DNA from: Przewalskia tangutica
Lineage: Eukaryota > Streptophyta > Magnoliopsida > Solanales > Solanaceae
Direction: 5' to 3'
Length of the DNA: 64,000 bases
NCBI GenBank assembly: GCA_029844215.1
Contig: CM056724.1
Location: forward strand, 75,907,093-75,971,092
Shown here: piece after piece, positions 47,298 through 58,384 of the stretch
Layout: every line of letters begins with the position of its first letter
How positions within the stretch are numbered: position 1 is the stretch's first letter
Program-made: the position numbers and the translations under genes
The notes under the pieces: model-generated
The model's input: only the letters and a program-made list of their open reading frames with translations
What the model was told of the DNA's origin: nothing
Databases searched by the model: none

Positions 47298-49693
47298 TGA
47301 CAAGTGTCTCTCCCATCTTGTTGACTAAGGAAAGGGTCCTATTTTAAGACCAGGTCTTGAAAGACTTGGTCATTTCATCCTAGAACTCATCTCCCTTTTT
47401 CTCACTAGAGATTAAAGAAAAAGCCTAGCTTAGTGGGTATTGTTGGAGCGGCGGTAAGAAGGCAAAGTGTTGATAAACTGGTGGGAAGCTCGCGTGGACG
47501 AGTTTGACGGAAAAAAGAGTTGAAGAAAAAGGGTTTTAGTGGGCTAATCCTTAAGGTAAAAGACTTCCTCTTCTCTTGGAAATTTATAACAATCCTTGTT
47601 ATAGTTGAAATTGACCACGTGAATCATGTTTTAGATTGATATGTATTATAGGTATTGTTAGCCATTTGAAATGTGAAATACAAAGGAAATCAATAGTTTA
47701 GTTGTCGCATGTTATTTAAATGGAAGGTTAAGGTTGTCAAAGTTGGTTGTGGCTATATAACATGCGAAGGCAACTTTGTGGATGAAAAAGACTTGTTGTG
47801 GTTATATTTGTAGTCAAAATGGCCGTTAATATTGGATTGTTGTATATGAATTGTGGGGCGGAATTTTGCACGTCTAGTAGGCGTGTAATCCCCTATTGTT
47901 GATTGCATTGATTGAGCCTTAAATGTGGCGTGTTTGGTTATTGTATTCGGCCTTGAAAAAGGTGGCAAAGTAAGTAGAAACAAAGGAGGTGCTGTCCGAT
48001 TTTCCGTAGAATTTAGAGACTCTACACTTATAATATTCTACGTTTGAAGTAAGGCGTTAATAGACGTATTGTGAATATTATAGGTTGACATACTACTGGC
48101 GGGACATTGTACTTGGCAAGTGGTTTGACCCGAAGATGTATGTAGAACTTTTCATATCTTTTGAGCATGACTAGTTACACGTATATAGTACGGTAGACGT
48201 ACAAGATCTTGATATCTTTTACTAGTTTTATGAATGGCCAAGTCGGGTGAGTTAGGAGATTAACTCGCTTCTTTGAAAGTATTAAGGATGTCTTAAGTTT
48301 TATTAAAGTTAAGGGACTTGAAGAGTTTTAAAGTATGTGATACTTGTTCCGTTTTAAACGTATAAGTCCCTTGGATAGGAAATTGTATTTGGCTAAAGTA
48401 TAAAGTGAATATAACGACTTTATGGAAAGTTGGTTATATTTGCTTTATGGAAAGATAAATGACTTGATTGTAAGGAAAAGGCAATTTGATTTTAAGGCAT
48501 CAATTGCCTAAGGTTTTATAAGAAAAAGGAGTCACTTGATTTAGAAACCTAACTTTATTTCTAAAGGTATTGTGACTTGTCTTGAAAAGTAATTTTGACT
48601 TGATACTACGGTTAATAGTATCTTGGAAGTTTTATATGAAAGATAGTCTTTTTTAAAAGAGTGGAAGTATGTAGTACTTTGGGTTAAATTCCCGGATCTT
48701 TATAAAAGACATGTTAGTGCCTTAGGTAAACTAAAATGAGAGTGTATGTGAACAAGAATAATAAGAAGTTAGGGGGATTATTAACTTGCTTATATATTGT
48801 ATGATAGCCGGTTTTGTGCTAGTGGTATATTATTCATTACGGGGTCATTTCCCGGGTTTGTGGCATTTGCATATTCCGTGGATTTGCTACCCACGATGCG
48901 AGGAATACCTCATGCGAGTCCGCAAGGGCTTATGCGGGTGAAATAGTCCCATCGGGTGGATCTGACCTATCACGAGAAATACCTAAATGCGAGTCCGTAA
49001 GGGCTTATGCGGGTGAAATAGTCCCATGCGAGGAATACCTCATGCGGGTCCACACGACTATCACGGGTGGAATAGTCCCGCGAGTAGGATTGCTTAATGA
49101 TCTGCGAGCGGGTGGTCCCGCTTTGATCGTGAGCTTCCTATTTTATATTGTAAGTATACTACTATTTACTCTCGTTGTTAGTAAGGCCACGATGTCTTCG
49201 TAATTTGATTATCATACATGTCTCGGCCGTTTTAAACCTATGATGTAATTACTGATATTTTCGATTTTACATAGTTAGTACATATTGTGTCACGACCACT
49301 TCCTCGGGGCTGCGTTACGCCGCAGTGGTAAGTAGCGGTGGTGGATCCTCATTCTTAGGATCACTTATCAGACGTCTGAAGCTCCATTTCTCCGGAGGCT
49401 TGTCTTTTTGGTACAGTCTTTCCCTGAAGTTGTAGATTTATGTACATTCGTGGTATGGCGGCCTGTTTAGCCATTGTTATTCCTAAGTGCATTAGTCACA
49501 TGTTGTGGTTTGAAAGAGGCAAGGTTATCTGATTTTCTTGGATTATACAGATTTTATGGAAGGCGGCCTTATCGGCTAGCTTGTGTTATTATTATCTAAA
49601 TGTTGTATGTTGTGTATGTTCCGCTGCTATTCTCTGATGTATACGAGCAGGGTGCCTGGGTAGGGCACGATCGCTTCCGGTCGGGTCGTGACA
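47298..49693 (+). mobile_element. Forward LTR F4, 3' part
   Basis: Begins with GGTGACAAGTGTC-type text that lies near the LTR promoter (compare GTGACACGTGTCGCCCTCCC in R1 near 20280). It continues through AT-rich middle and module repeats (48885-49085) to GGGTCGTGACA. Its first 400 bp or so and the rest of the F3 element are missing at the junction. No gene. Confidence 0.7.
48885..49085 (+). repeat. Degenerate ATGCGAGGAATACCTCATGC repeat array
   Basis: Three to four copies of a roughly 55-70 bp unit: GATGCGAGGAATACCTCATG, GTCCGCAAGGGC, TTATGCGGGTGAAATAGTCC. Related arrays are at 17155-17345, 21240-21370, 53440-53650 and 54710-54850, and in reverse at 18005-18120. Confidence 0.7.
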
Positions 49694-50011
49694 CTCCATT
49701 TCTCCGGAGGCTCGACTTTTTGTACGGTTCTCCCTGGTGTTGTAGATATTTGTACATTCAGGGGTATGACGGAGCCCTGTCCCGTCATAGTGTTTTCACA
49801 TTCTTAGAGGTCTGTAGTCCTGTTATAACTTGAGTTGATAAGGATGTAAATCGCTTTGTTATATTTAGAGGTAGCCATTTTGGGTTAGCCTGCTTATATT
49901 CTATATGGGTTCTTGTTGTGAGTTTATTTTTCCGCTGATTTTCTCTGATGTTGTATCACAAGGGTGCTTGGGGTAAGGCACCAGTCACGGGTCCGTGGTC
50001 GGGTCGTGACA
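49694..50011 (+). mobile_element. LTR 3'-terminal fragment F5
   Basis: 318 bp starting CTCCATTTCTCCGGAGGCTC and ending GGTCGGGTCGTGACA. This is only the last tenth of an LTR, placed directly after another LTR end. A near-identical copy lies at 55474-55795. Confidence 0.8.
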
Positions 50012-50766
50012 TACGGCTATATAACATGTTAGACTAAACAACTTGGATTGAAAAAAAAATTGGATAAGACTTTGCATTGTGGTACTTTATGGCTGAAAAT
50101 TGCATTGGTTATTGAATTGGTTGGTATCAATTGTGGGGCAAAATTTTACACGTCCTGTTAGGCGTGTAATCCCCTGTTGTTAGCTACATTGTTGAGCCTT
50201 AAATGTGGCATGTTTGGTTATTGAATTCGGGCCTTGAAAAAAGTGGAAAAGTACGTAGAAACAAAGGAAGTGTTGTCCGATTTTCCGTAGAATTTGGTGA
50301 CTTTGCACTTAGAATATTCTACGTTTGAAGCTAGAGGTATGTGGACCTTTCTTATCTCTTGAGCATGAGTAGTTGTAAATGTATAGTACAGTAGACGTAC
50401 GAGATTTAAATGAATTTAGTTTCATTTGATATCCTTGATTTGTTTTAAGAATGTCCAAGTTGGTTGAGTTAGAGAATTAACTCACTTGTTTTAAAGGTTA
50501 AAGATATCCTAGTTTCTAAAGTTAAGAAACTTGATTTTTAAAGTTAAGAGACTTGAAGTATTTTGAAAGTATAAGTCTCTTGGTTATAAAAAGAATGTAG
50601 GTGTCTAAAGCATAAAGTTAGTATAACGGCTTTATGGGAAGTTGGTTATAATAACTTTATGGAAAGTTAAAAGAATTGGTTTACTCTAGTGATGTAAATA
50701 AAGATAAATGACTTGAAATGAAGAAAGGCAAATTGATTTAAAGGCATCAATTGCTTAAAGCTTTAA
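50012..50766 (+). mobile_element. Forward LTR F6, mid part
   Basis: AT-rich mid-LTR text starting TACGGCTATATAACATG, broken at TTTAA (50762-50766) by solo LTR S. It resumes at 54296 without loss: AAAGCTTTAA joins TTTAAAGTAAAAAGTCAC. No gene. Confidence 0.82.
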
Positions 50767-51256
50767 TGTTACACCCTGTAGTTCCAGGGTATGTATGTGA
50801 GGACGTATGTACGAGAATACGACATAAAGATTGGAAAGAAAGAAAGATTTGATTTTCCGACGGAAAATTTTCCGGATTTTGTGAAGGAAAAAGGTTCGTT
50901 AATGGGAATTGGATTCCCAGATTTGGTATTCGGACTTCTGGGAATATAATAGAATTATGGAATTTTATTTCCGGATTTGGTCACGTGGGGCTCACGGGGA
51001 AAATTTACGGTTTTGTGAGGCCCACTTTGTTTTTGAGATTTTGGATATTACGGATATTTTCGGAAGATGAAATATTTTGAACGAGTAGGAGGGCGACACA
51101 TGGCACCCCCATGTGGCCGAAATGGTCATGACACTTGGCCGATTTGTCTTGACATGTGGCTAGCCACTTGTCTTGCTTGGATAAGTGGCTTGTGGCACAC
51201 ACACTTGTCCCCAAGATCTACCACACACTTGCTTTCATCTTGGCCATTGATTGTTC

Positions 51257-51264
51257 TATAAATA
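51257..51264 (+). promoter_or_regulatory. Solo LTR S TATA box
   Basis: TATAAATA with inverted CCAAT (CCATTGATTG) just upstream. It keeps the element promoter although the element body is gone. Confidence 0.6.
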
Positions 51265-51887
51265 CCCCCCTTAAGGCTTGCAAGACTCTTCATCACTTAG
51301 ACAATTTCCAAGAGAAAAATATACTCCCTCCTTTGTGAAGTTCTCGTCCAAACACACACCCCCTTGTGAATTTCTTCAAGTGTTGTTGTTATCCCAAATA
51401 CCTTAGCCTAGTATCCCTAGTAGTATTCCAAAGTTATTTCAATACTAAGAGCCCGGAAATACTACTTTATTCCAATAGTCGCAAAATGAAACCCTAGGAA
51501 AATCTTCATAGATAGGATGAAGTGTTAAGAGAAGTTGTTTAGAAACTTCTAAGGGTTGCTTGGAGCGGATTGAAACATAAGGAATAGGAGCTAAACGTTG
51601 CTCAGGATCGACTTAAATCTTGAATAATTTTGGGCTTATCGAGGTAATGATCTATGTCCTTCTATTGTAATTGGAGATTACATATTGTAGTAGTTTATAA
51701 TTGAGTAAGATATATGGAAAGATGATTAAAAAGAATCGAACTGTATTTACATTGGACTGTATTTACAGTAGACTTATGTAGTATTATTGTGGGGCAGAAT
51801 TGTACACGTCCGGGTAGTCATGTAATCCCCTTGGAGTTGTTGGCTTGGTAGCGGGCCTTGATATAGGAGGATATTTATGTGGTTACG

Positions 51888-51908
51888 GGGGGGGGGGGGA
51901 GGGGGGAG
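51888..51908 (+). repeat. G-rich homopolymer tract
   Basis: A run of about ten G, an A, and six more G within solo LTR S. The duplicate at 57679-57690 is shorter and lacks about 20 adjoining bases. Length is unreliable in such runs. Confidence 0.5.
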
Positions 51909-52689
51909 GTGCTGCCCAATTTTCCGTAGAATAAGGAATTGTATACTTAGAATATTTACGAAGAAGTCTAGAAGTTGATAGATGTATTGTGATTGTTATA
52001 GGTGGATATTCTACGCGCGGCATACTCGACTTGACTTGTGGATTAAGCCGAAGAGGTATGCGATTCTTCCTATTTCTCTTGAGCATGATATTTGTGAAAT
52101 ATATATAGTGCGGTAGACGCACGTGTATTAAAGGAGTTTGATTTTCCCTTTTGTGTCCTTGACTTGATTCTAAAGTTAAGTGACTTGTTATGAAATGTTA
52201 AGGACTTGAGTTATGTTAAAAAGTTGTGAAACCTCATTCGTGAGTAATGAGTGCTTAGTCTTTTAAAGAATAAAGTTATCTTGATTTCGGAAATGAGAGT
52301 AGTTGTCCTTGGTTGGTTTAAAACATAAAGTGTTATAATAGCTTTATGGGAAGTTAGTTATAACAACTTTATGAAAACGAAAGAATGGTCTTATTATTGG
52401 ATTTAAATGATAACTTGACATTTTAAAAGTTAGGAGGTTGGTTTCCTTAAAAGATATGAGATTTGATTCAAAGATTATGAGACTTAATTTTGAAAGTTAA
52501 GAGACTTGACCTTGAAAGATAAAGAGACTTGACTTATAAACAAATTGATTTTGGGAAAGGAGAAGTAACTTGATTTAAAGGTATAGATTACTTGTTTTGA
52601 AAGGAGTAAGTTACTCGGGTTTTTAAGAAGTATACTTGACGTTGTTTTAAAAAAAAATGTAAGTCAATTGGTTTAAAAAGTATATTGCT

Positions 52690-52905
52690 ACTTGGTTTTA
52701 AAAGAAGGCATGATATTGTCTTGATTTGGTTTTAAAGGAAGGCATGGTATTGTCTTGATTTGGTTTTAAAGGAAGACATGGTATTGTCTTGTTTTGGTTT
52801 AAAAAGAAAGCATGATATTGTCTTGATTTGGTTTTAAAGGAAGGCATGGTATTGTCTTGTTTTGGTTTAAAAAAAAGCATGATATTGCTTTGATTTACTT
52901 AAAAT
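52690..52905 (+). repeat. 34-bp minisatellite, about six copies
   Basis: GCATG-type words at 52708, 52742, 52776 (ACATG), 52810, 52844 and 52877 give a 34-bp period. The core is GGTTTTAAAGGAAGGCATGG followed by TATTGTCTTGAT. Duplicate S' is cut before this array, so only one copy is visible. Confidence 0.88.
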
Positions 52906-53439
52906 GATAGTTACTCTATGATTGATACTACGGGTATCAGTATTGCGTGATTTTGTACTTAAAAGGAGTTCTTTTTAAGAGAGTTGAAGTATGTATTACT
53001 TTGGGGTTAAAACTCGGATTTTTGGCATAAAATGAGAGTCTAAGAGTATGTTAAACTTTCCTATGCTAGTTGTGATAGCCTTTGTTGTGCAAGTGTTTTA
53101 CTTCTATGCTACCGTGTCTCTCTATGGAGGGCCGGTTATTACGGTTGTTTTATGGCCCAGGTGGGACCTGGTGTCCATGTGTACTTTTTGGTGTGATATC
53201 ATATCATAGACTGCCGACAGTGAGGAAGGAGTTCCACGGGCATGATGATTTTGAGGGCGTGAGTCCCTGACTTGACATGACTGCTTATATATAAACTGTT
53301 ATGATACTACGGGCGTTAGTATCTGAGACTTGTTGTATTACGGGGGTTTTCTTGTTGTGCTTATGTTGTTTACGATAAGCCGGTTGTGCTTACGTTATAT
53401 CACTTACCCCCCTGACTTGTTATGAGCCGCGGGTTAGCT

Positions 53440-53650
53440 ATCCCCGATGCGAGGAATACCTCATGTGGGTCCACGTGACCTATGCGGGCTCTGAGTCGAG
53501 AATCACTCCGGTGTGTTCTGGCCGTCGATGAATACCTCATGCGGTCCAAGTGGCCATGCGGATTGCGGGAGTCCAGGGAAATGTCGCGGGTTAGCTACCC
53601 CCGATGCGAGGAGTACCTCATGCGGGCCCAGGTGGCCTATGCGGACTGCG
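53440..53650 (+). repeat. ATACCTCATGCGG module array in S
   Basis: Three units of about 65-75 bp, each with GATGCGAGGAATACCTCATG or a close variant, then CCATGCGGATTGCGGGAGTCC-like text, between GTTAGCTACCCCC words. Confidence 0.65.
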
Positions 53651-54295
53651 GGATTTCCAGGAATAGGCTTGCACAATGATACTGAGGGCGAATGGCCCTG
53701 CTTCGATCATTAGCAGCCTAGAAAAGACCGGTTGCGTTACATCTATTTGCTCTTGTTTATGTTGTGACACTATGTGCGGTTAATTGGTTTGTTTCGTACA
53801 TGTTTGTGAATTGGTTTTAAAATGTTATGATTTTAATTCAGTACTTTCAGTTTCACATACTTGGTACCTATTGTACTGACCTCGCCCGGACCGCTGCGTT
53901 ATGCGCGGTAAGTACATCGGTTGTTGATCCTCGCTCATAGGATCACCGTTCTGCTTTTGGGAAGCTCCGTTTCTCCGGAGGCTTATCTTTTGGTATGATT
54001 CCCCGTCATTGTAGGTTTATGTACATTCAGGGGTGTGGCGGGGCCCTGTCCCGTCATAGTTGTTATTTAAAACTCTTAGAGGTCTGTAGTACTGTTGTGG
54101 ACAGAGTTTGTAAAGGATGTAACTGTTCAGGTATATATATATATGCAGAAAGGTGATCGTTTTGGTTAAGCATATTCCTTATGTTATATCTTGTTTCATG
54201 TTTAAGTTTTTATTTCCGCTGATTTTCTCTGATGTTGTATCACTAGGGTGCCCGGGGTAAGGCACCAGTCGCGGGCTCGAGGTCGGGTCGTGACA

Positions 54296-55473
54296 TTTAA
54301 AGTAAAAAGTCACTTGGTTTAGAAGCCTATAAATGTATTTCTAAAAGGTATTGTGACTTGTCTTGAAAGGTAGATATGACTTGATGCTACTGTTATTAGT
54401 ATCTTGGAGTCTTATATGAAAAAGAGTCATTTTAAAAGAATAGAAGTACATAGTACTTTGGGTTAAATTCCCGGATTTTATAATGACATGTTAGTGCCTT
54501 AGGTAAACTAAAATGAGAGTGTATATAAATAAGGCTAATAAGAAGTTAGGGGGTTTCTTAACTTGCTTATGTTATGTATGATAAGCCGCTGGTGCTTATG
54601 TTAGGTATGATAAGCCGGTAGTGCTTCATGTATGATAGCCGGTTGTGCTAGGTTATGTTATTCTTGCGGGGTAAACCCCCGGGTTACTACTTATTCCATG
54701 GATTTTCTACCCATGATGTGAGTGCGGTGTTTGTACTCATTGCGGGCCCACCGGGCCCATGCGGGTGAAATAGTTCTATGCGGGTGAAATAGTCTCATGC
54801 GAGGCGGAATACCTCATGCGGGTCCACACGACCTATGCGGGTGGAATAGTCCCAGGAGTAGGATTGCTTAATGATACTGCGGGCGGGTGGTCCTGTTTTG
54901 ATCGTGAGCTTCCTATTTTATATTGTAAGTATACTACTATTTACTCTCATTGTTAGTAAGACACAGTGTACTGTAATTTGATTATCATACATGTCTCCGG
55001 CTTCGTTTTAAACCTATGATGTAATTTCAGTATTTTTTTCAGTTTTACATACTTAGTACATATCATTAATCGACCCCCTTCCTGGCCGCGTTCACGCCGC
55101 AGTAAGGTAAAGTGGTGGATCCTTATTCTTAGGATCACTTATCGACGTCCAAGCTCCATTTCTCGGAGGCTTGTCTTTTCGTACGCTCTTCCCAAGTTGT
55201 AGATTTATGTACATTCGTGGTATGGCGGCCCCGCCCCGCCATCGTTGTTATTCCTGCAGAAGTGCGTTAGTCACATGTTGTGGTTTGGGGCTGTAAGAAC
55301 CGAGTTGTACAGTTTTCTTGGATTATACAGATTTTATGGAAGGCGGCCTTATCGGCTAGCTTGTGTTATTATTATCTAAATGTTGTATGTTGTGTATGTT
55401 CCGCTGCTATTCTCTGATGTATACCTGAACGGGGTGCCTGTGTAGGCACCGGGCCGCCTCGGTCGTCGTGACA
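54296..55473 (+). mobile_element. Forward LTR F6, 3' part
   Basis: Begins with the right TTTAA duplication and runs to the LTR end TCGTCGTGACA at 55473. It closely matches F4 from about 49050 on. It contains GATAAGCCGGTTGTGCT-type triplicate text at 54575-54650 and the module array at 54710-54850. No gene. Confidence 0.8.
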
Positions 55474-58384
55474 CTCCATTTCTCCGGAGGCTCGACTTTT
55501 TGTACGGTTCTCCCTGGTGTTGTAGATATTTGTACATTCAGGGGTATGACGGAGCCCTGTCCCGTCATAGTGTTTTCACATTCTTAGAGGTCTGTAGTCC
55601 TGTTATAACTTGAGTTGATAAGGATGTAACTGTTCAGCTTTGTTATATTTAGAGGTAGCCATTTTGGGTTAGCCTGCTTATATTCTATATGGGTTCTTGT
55701 TGTGAGTTTATTTTTCCGCTGATTTTCTCTGATGTTGTATCACAAGGGTGCTTGGGGTAAGGCACCAGTCACGGGTCCGTGGTCGGGTCGTGACATACGG
55801 CTATATAACATGTTAGACTAAACAACTTGGATTGAAAAAAAATTTGGATAAGACTTTGCATTGTGGTACTTTATGGCTGAAAATTGCATTGGTTATTGAA
55901 TTGGTTGGTATCAATTGTGGGGCAAAATTTTACACGTCCTGTTAGGCGTGTAATCCCCTGTTGTTAGCTACATTGTTGAGCCTTAAATGTGGCATGTTTG
56001 GTTATTGAATTCGGGCCTTGAAAAAAGTGGAAAAGTACGTAGAAACAAAGGAAGTGTTGTCCGATTTTCCGTAGAATTTGGTGACTTTGCACTTAGAATA
56101 TTCTACGTTTGAAGCTAGAGGTATGTGGAACTTTCTTATCTCTTGAGCATGAGTAGTTGTAAATGTATAGTACAGTAGACGTACGAGATTTAAATGAATT
56201 TAGTTTCATTTGATATCCTTGATTTGTTTTAAGAATGTCCAAGTTGGTTGAGTTAGAGAATTAACTCACTTGTTTTAAAGGTTAAAGATATCCTAGTTTC
56301 TAAAGTTAAGAAACTTGATTTCTAAAGTTAAGAGACTTGAAGTATTTTGAAAGTATAAGTCTCTTGGTTATAAAAAGAATGTAGGTGTCTAAAGCATAAA
56401 GTTAGTATAACGGCTTTATGGGAAGTTGGTTATAATAACTTTATGGAAAGTTAAAAGAATTGGTTTACTCTAGTGATGTAAATAAAGATAAATGACTTGA
56501 AATGAAGAAAGACAAATTGATTTAAAGGCATCAATTGCTTAAAGCTTTAATGTTACACCCTGTAGTTCCAGGGTATGTATGTGAGGACGTATGTACGAGA
56601 ATACGACATAAAGATTGGAAAGAAAGAAAGATTTGATTTTCGACGGAAAAATTTTCCGGATTTTGTGAAGGAAAAGGTTCGTTAATCGGGAATTGGATTC
56701 CCAGATTTGGTATTCGGACTGGGAATATAATAGAATTATGGAATTTTATTTCGGATTTGGTCACGCTGGGCTCACGGGGAAAATTTACGGTTTTGTGAGG
56801 CCCACTTTGTTTTTGAGATTTTGGATATTACGGATATTTTCGGAAGATGAAATATTTTGAACGAGTAGGAGGGCGACACATGGCACCCCCATGTGGCCGA
56901 AATGGTCATGACACTTGGCCTCTTGGCCGATTTGTCTTGACATGTGGCTAGCCACTTGTCTTGCTTGGATAAGTGGCTTGTGGCACACACACTTGTCCCC
57001 AAGATCTACCACACACTTGCTTTCATCTTGGCCATTGATTGTTCTATAAATACCCCCCTTAAGGCTTGCAAGACTCTTCATCACTTAGACAATTTCCAAG
57101 AGAAAAATATACTCCCTCCTTTGTGAAGTTCTCGTCCAAACACACACCCCCCCTCTTGTGAAGAATTTCTTCAAGTGTTGTTGTTATCCCAAATACCTTA
57201 GCCTAGTATCCCTAGTAGTATTCCAAAGTTATTTCAATACTAAGAGCCCGGAAATACTACTTTATTCCAATAGTCGCAAAATGAAACCCTAGGAAAATCT
57301 TCATAGATAGGATGAAGTGTTAAGAGAAGTTGTTTAGAGACTTCTAAGGGTTGCTTGGAGCGGATTGAAACATAAGGAATAGGAGCTAAACGTTGCTCAG
57401 GATCGACTTAAATCTTGAATAATTTTGGGCTTATCGAGGTAATGATCTATGTCCTTCTATTGTAATTGGAGATTACATATTGTAGTAGTTTATAATTGAG
57501 TAAGATATATGGAAAGATGATTAAAAAGAATCGAATCAGTATTTACATCGACGTGATTCTGAGACTTATGTAGTATTATTGTGGGGCAGAATTGTACACG
57601 TCCGGGTAGTCATGTAATCCCCTTGGAGTTGTTGGCTTGGTAGCGGGCCTTGATATAGGAGGATATTTATGTGGTTACGGGAGGGGGGGGCAATTTTCCG
57701 TAGAATAAGGAATTGTATACTTAGAATATTCTACGAAGAAGTCTAGAAGTTGATAGATGTATTGTGATTGTTATAGGTGGATATTCTACGCGCGGCATAC
57801 TCGACTTGACTTGTGGATTAAGCCGAAGAGGTATGCGATTCTTCCTATTTCTCTTGAGCATGATATTTGTGAAATATATATAGTGCGGTAGACGCACGTG
57901 TATTAAAGGAGTTTGATTTTCCCTTTTGTGTCCTTGACTTGATTCTAAAGTTAAGTGACTTGTTATGAAATGTTAAGGACTTGAGTTATGTTAAAAAGTT
58001 GTGAAACCTCATTCGTGAGTAATGAGTGCTTAGTCTTTTAAAGAATAAAGTTATCTTGATTTCGGAAATGAGAGTAGTTGTCCTTGGTTGGTTTAAAACA
58101 TAAAGTGTTATAATAGCTTTATGGGAAGTTAGTTATAACAACTTTATGAAAACGAAAGAATGGTCTTATTATTGGATTTAAATGATAACTTGACATTTTA
58201 AAAGTTAGGAGGTTGGTTTCCTTAAAAGATATGAGATTTGATTCAAAGATTATGAGACTTAATTTTGAAAGTTAAGAGACTTGACCTTGAAAGATAAAGA
58301 GACTTGACTTATAAACAAATTGATTTTGGGAAAGGAGAAGTAACTTGATTTAAAGGTATAGGTTACTTGTTTTGAAAGGAGTAA
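55474..58384 (+). repeat. Tandem duplication unit 2 (cut by R3)
   Basis: Repeats F5 (55474-55795), F6 mid part (55796-56550) including TTTAA, and the first 1834 bp of solo LTR S (S', 56551-58384). Differences from unit 1 cluster at CTG/CAG and G/C runs. It stops at 58384, where a reverse LTR begins. Confidence 0.87.
57045..57052 (+). promoter_or_regulatory. Duplicate solo LTR S' TATA box
   Basis: TATAAATA, the duplicate of the box at 51257. Confidence 0.6.

Larger units (their letters stand above)
50767..54295 (+). mobile_element. Solo LTR S with TTTAA target duplication
   Basis: Starts TGTTACACCCTGTAGTTCC and ends GGTCGGGTCGTGACA; 3529 bp. TTTAA flanks it at 50762-50766 and 54296-54300. 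No PBS or internal region follows, so it is a solo LTR left by LTR-LTR recombination. TATA box 51257-51264. It contains the 34-bp minisatellite (52690-52905). Confidence 0.92.
49694..55473 (+). repeat. Tandem duplication unit 1 (about 5.78 kb)
   Basis: F5, F6 and the embedded solo LTR recur in the same order from 55474. Offsets are 5780 bp at the left edge and 5784 bp at the TTTAA site. Similarity also extends left of 49694 to about 49050 (against 54830), as expected for unequal crossing-over between two LTRs. Confidence 0.85.
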
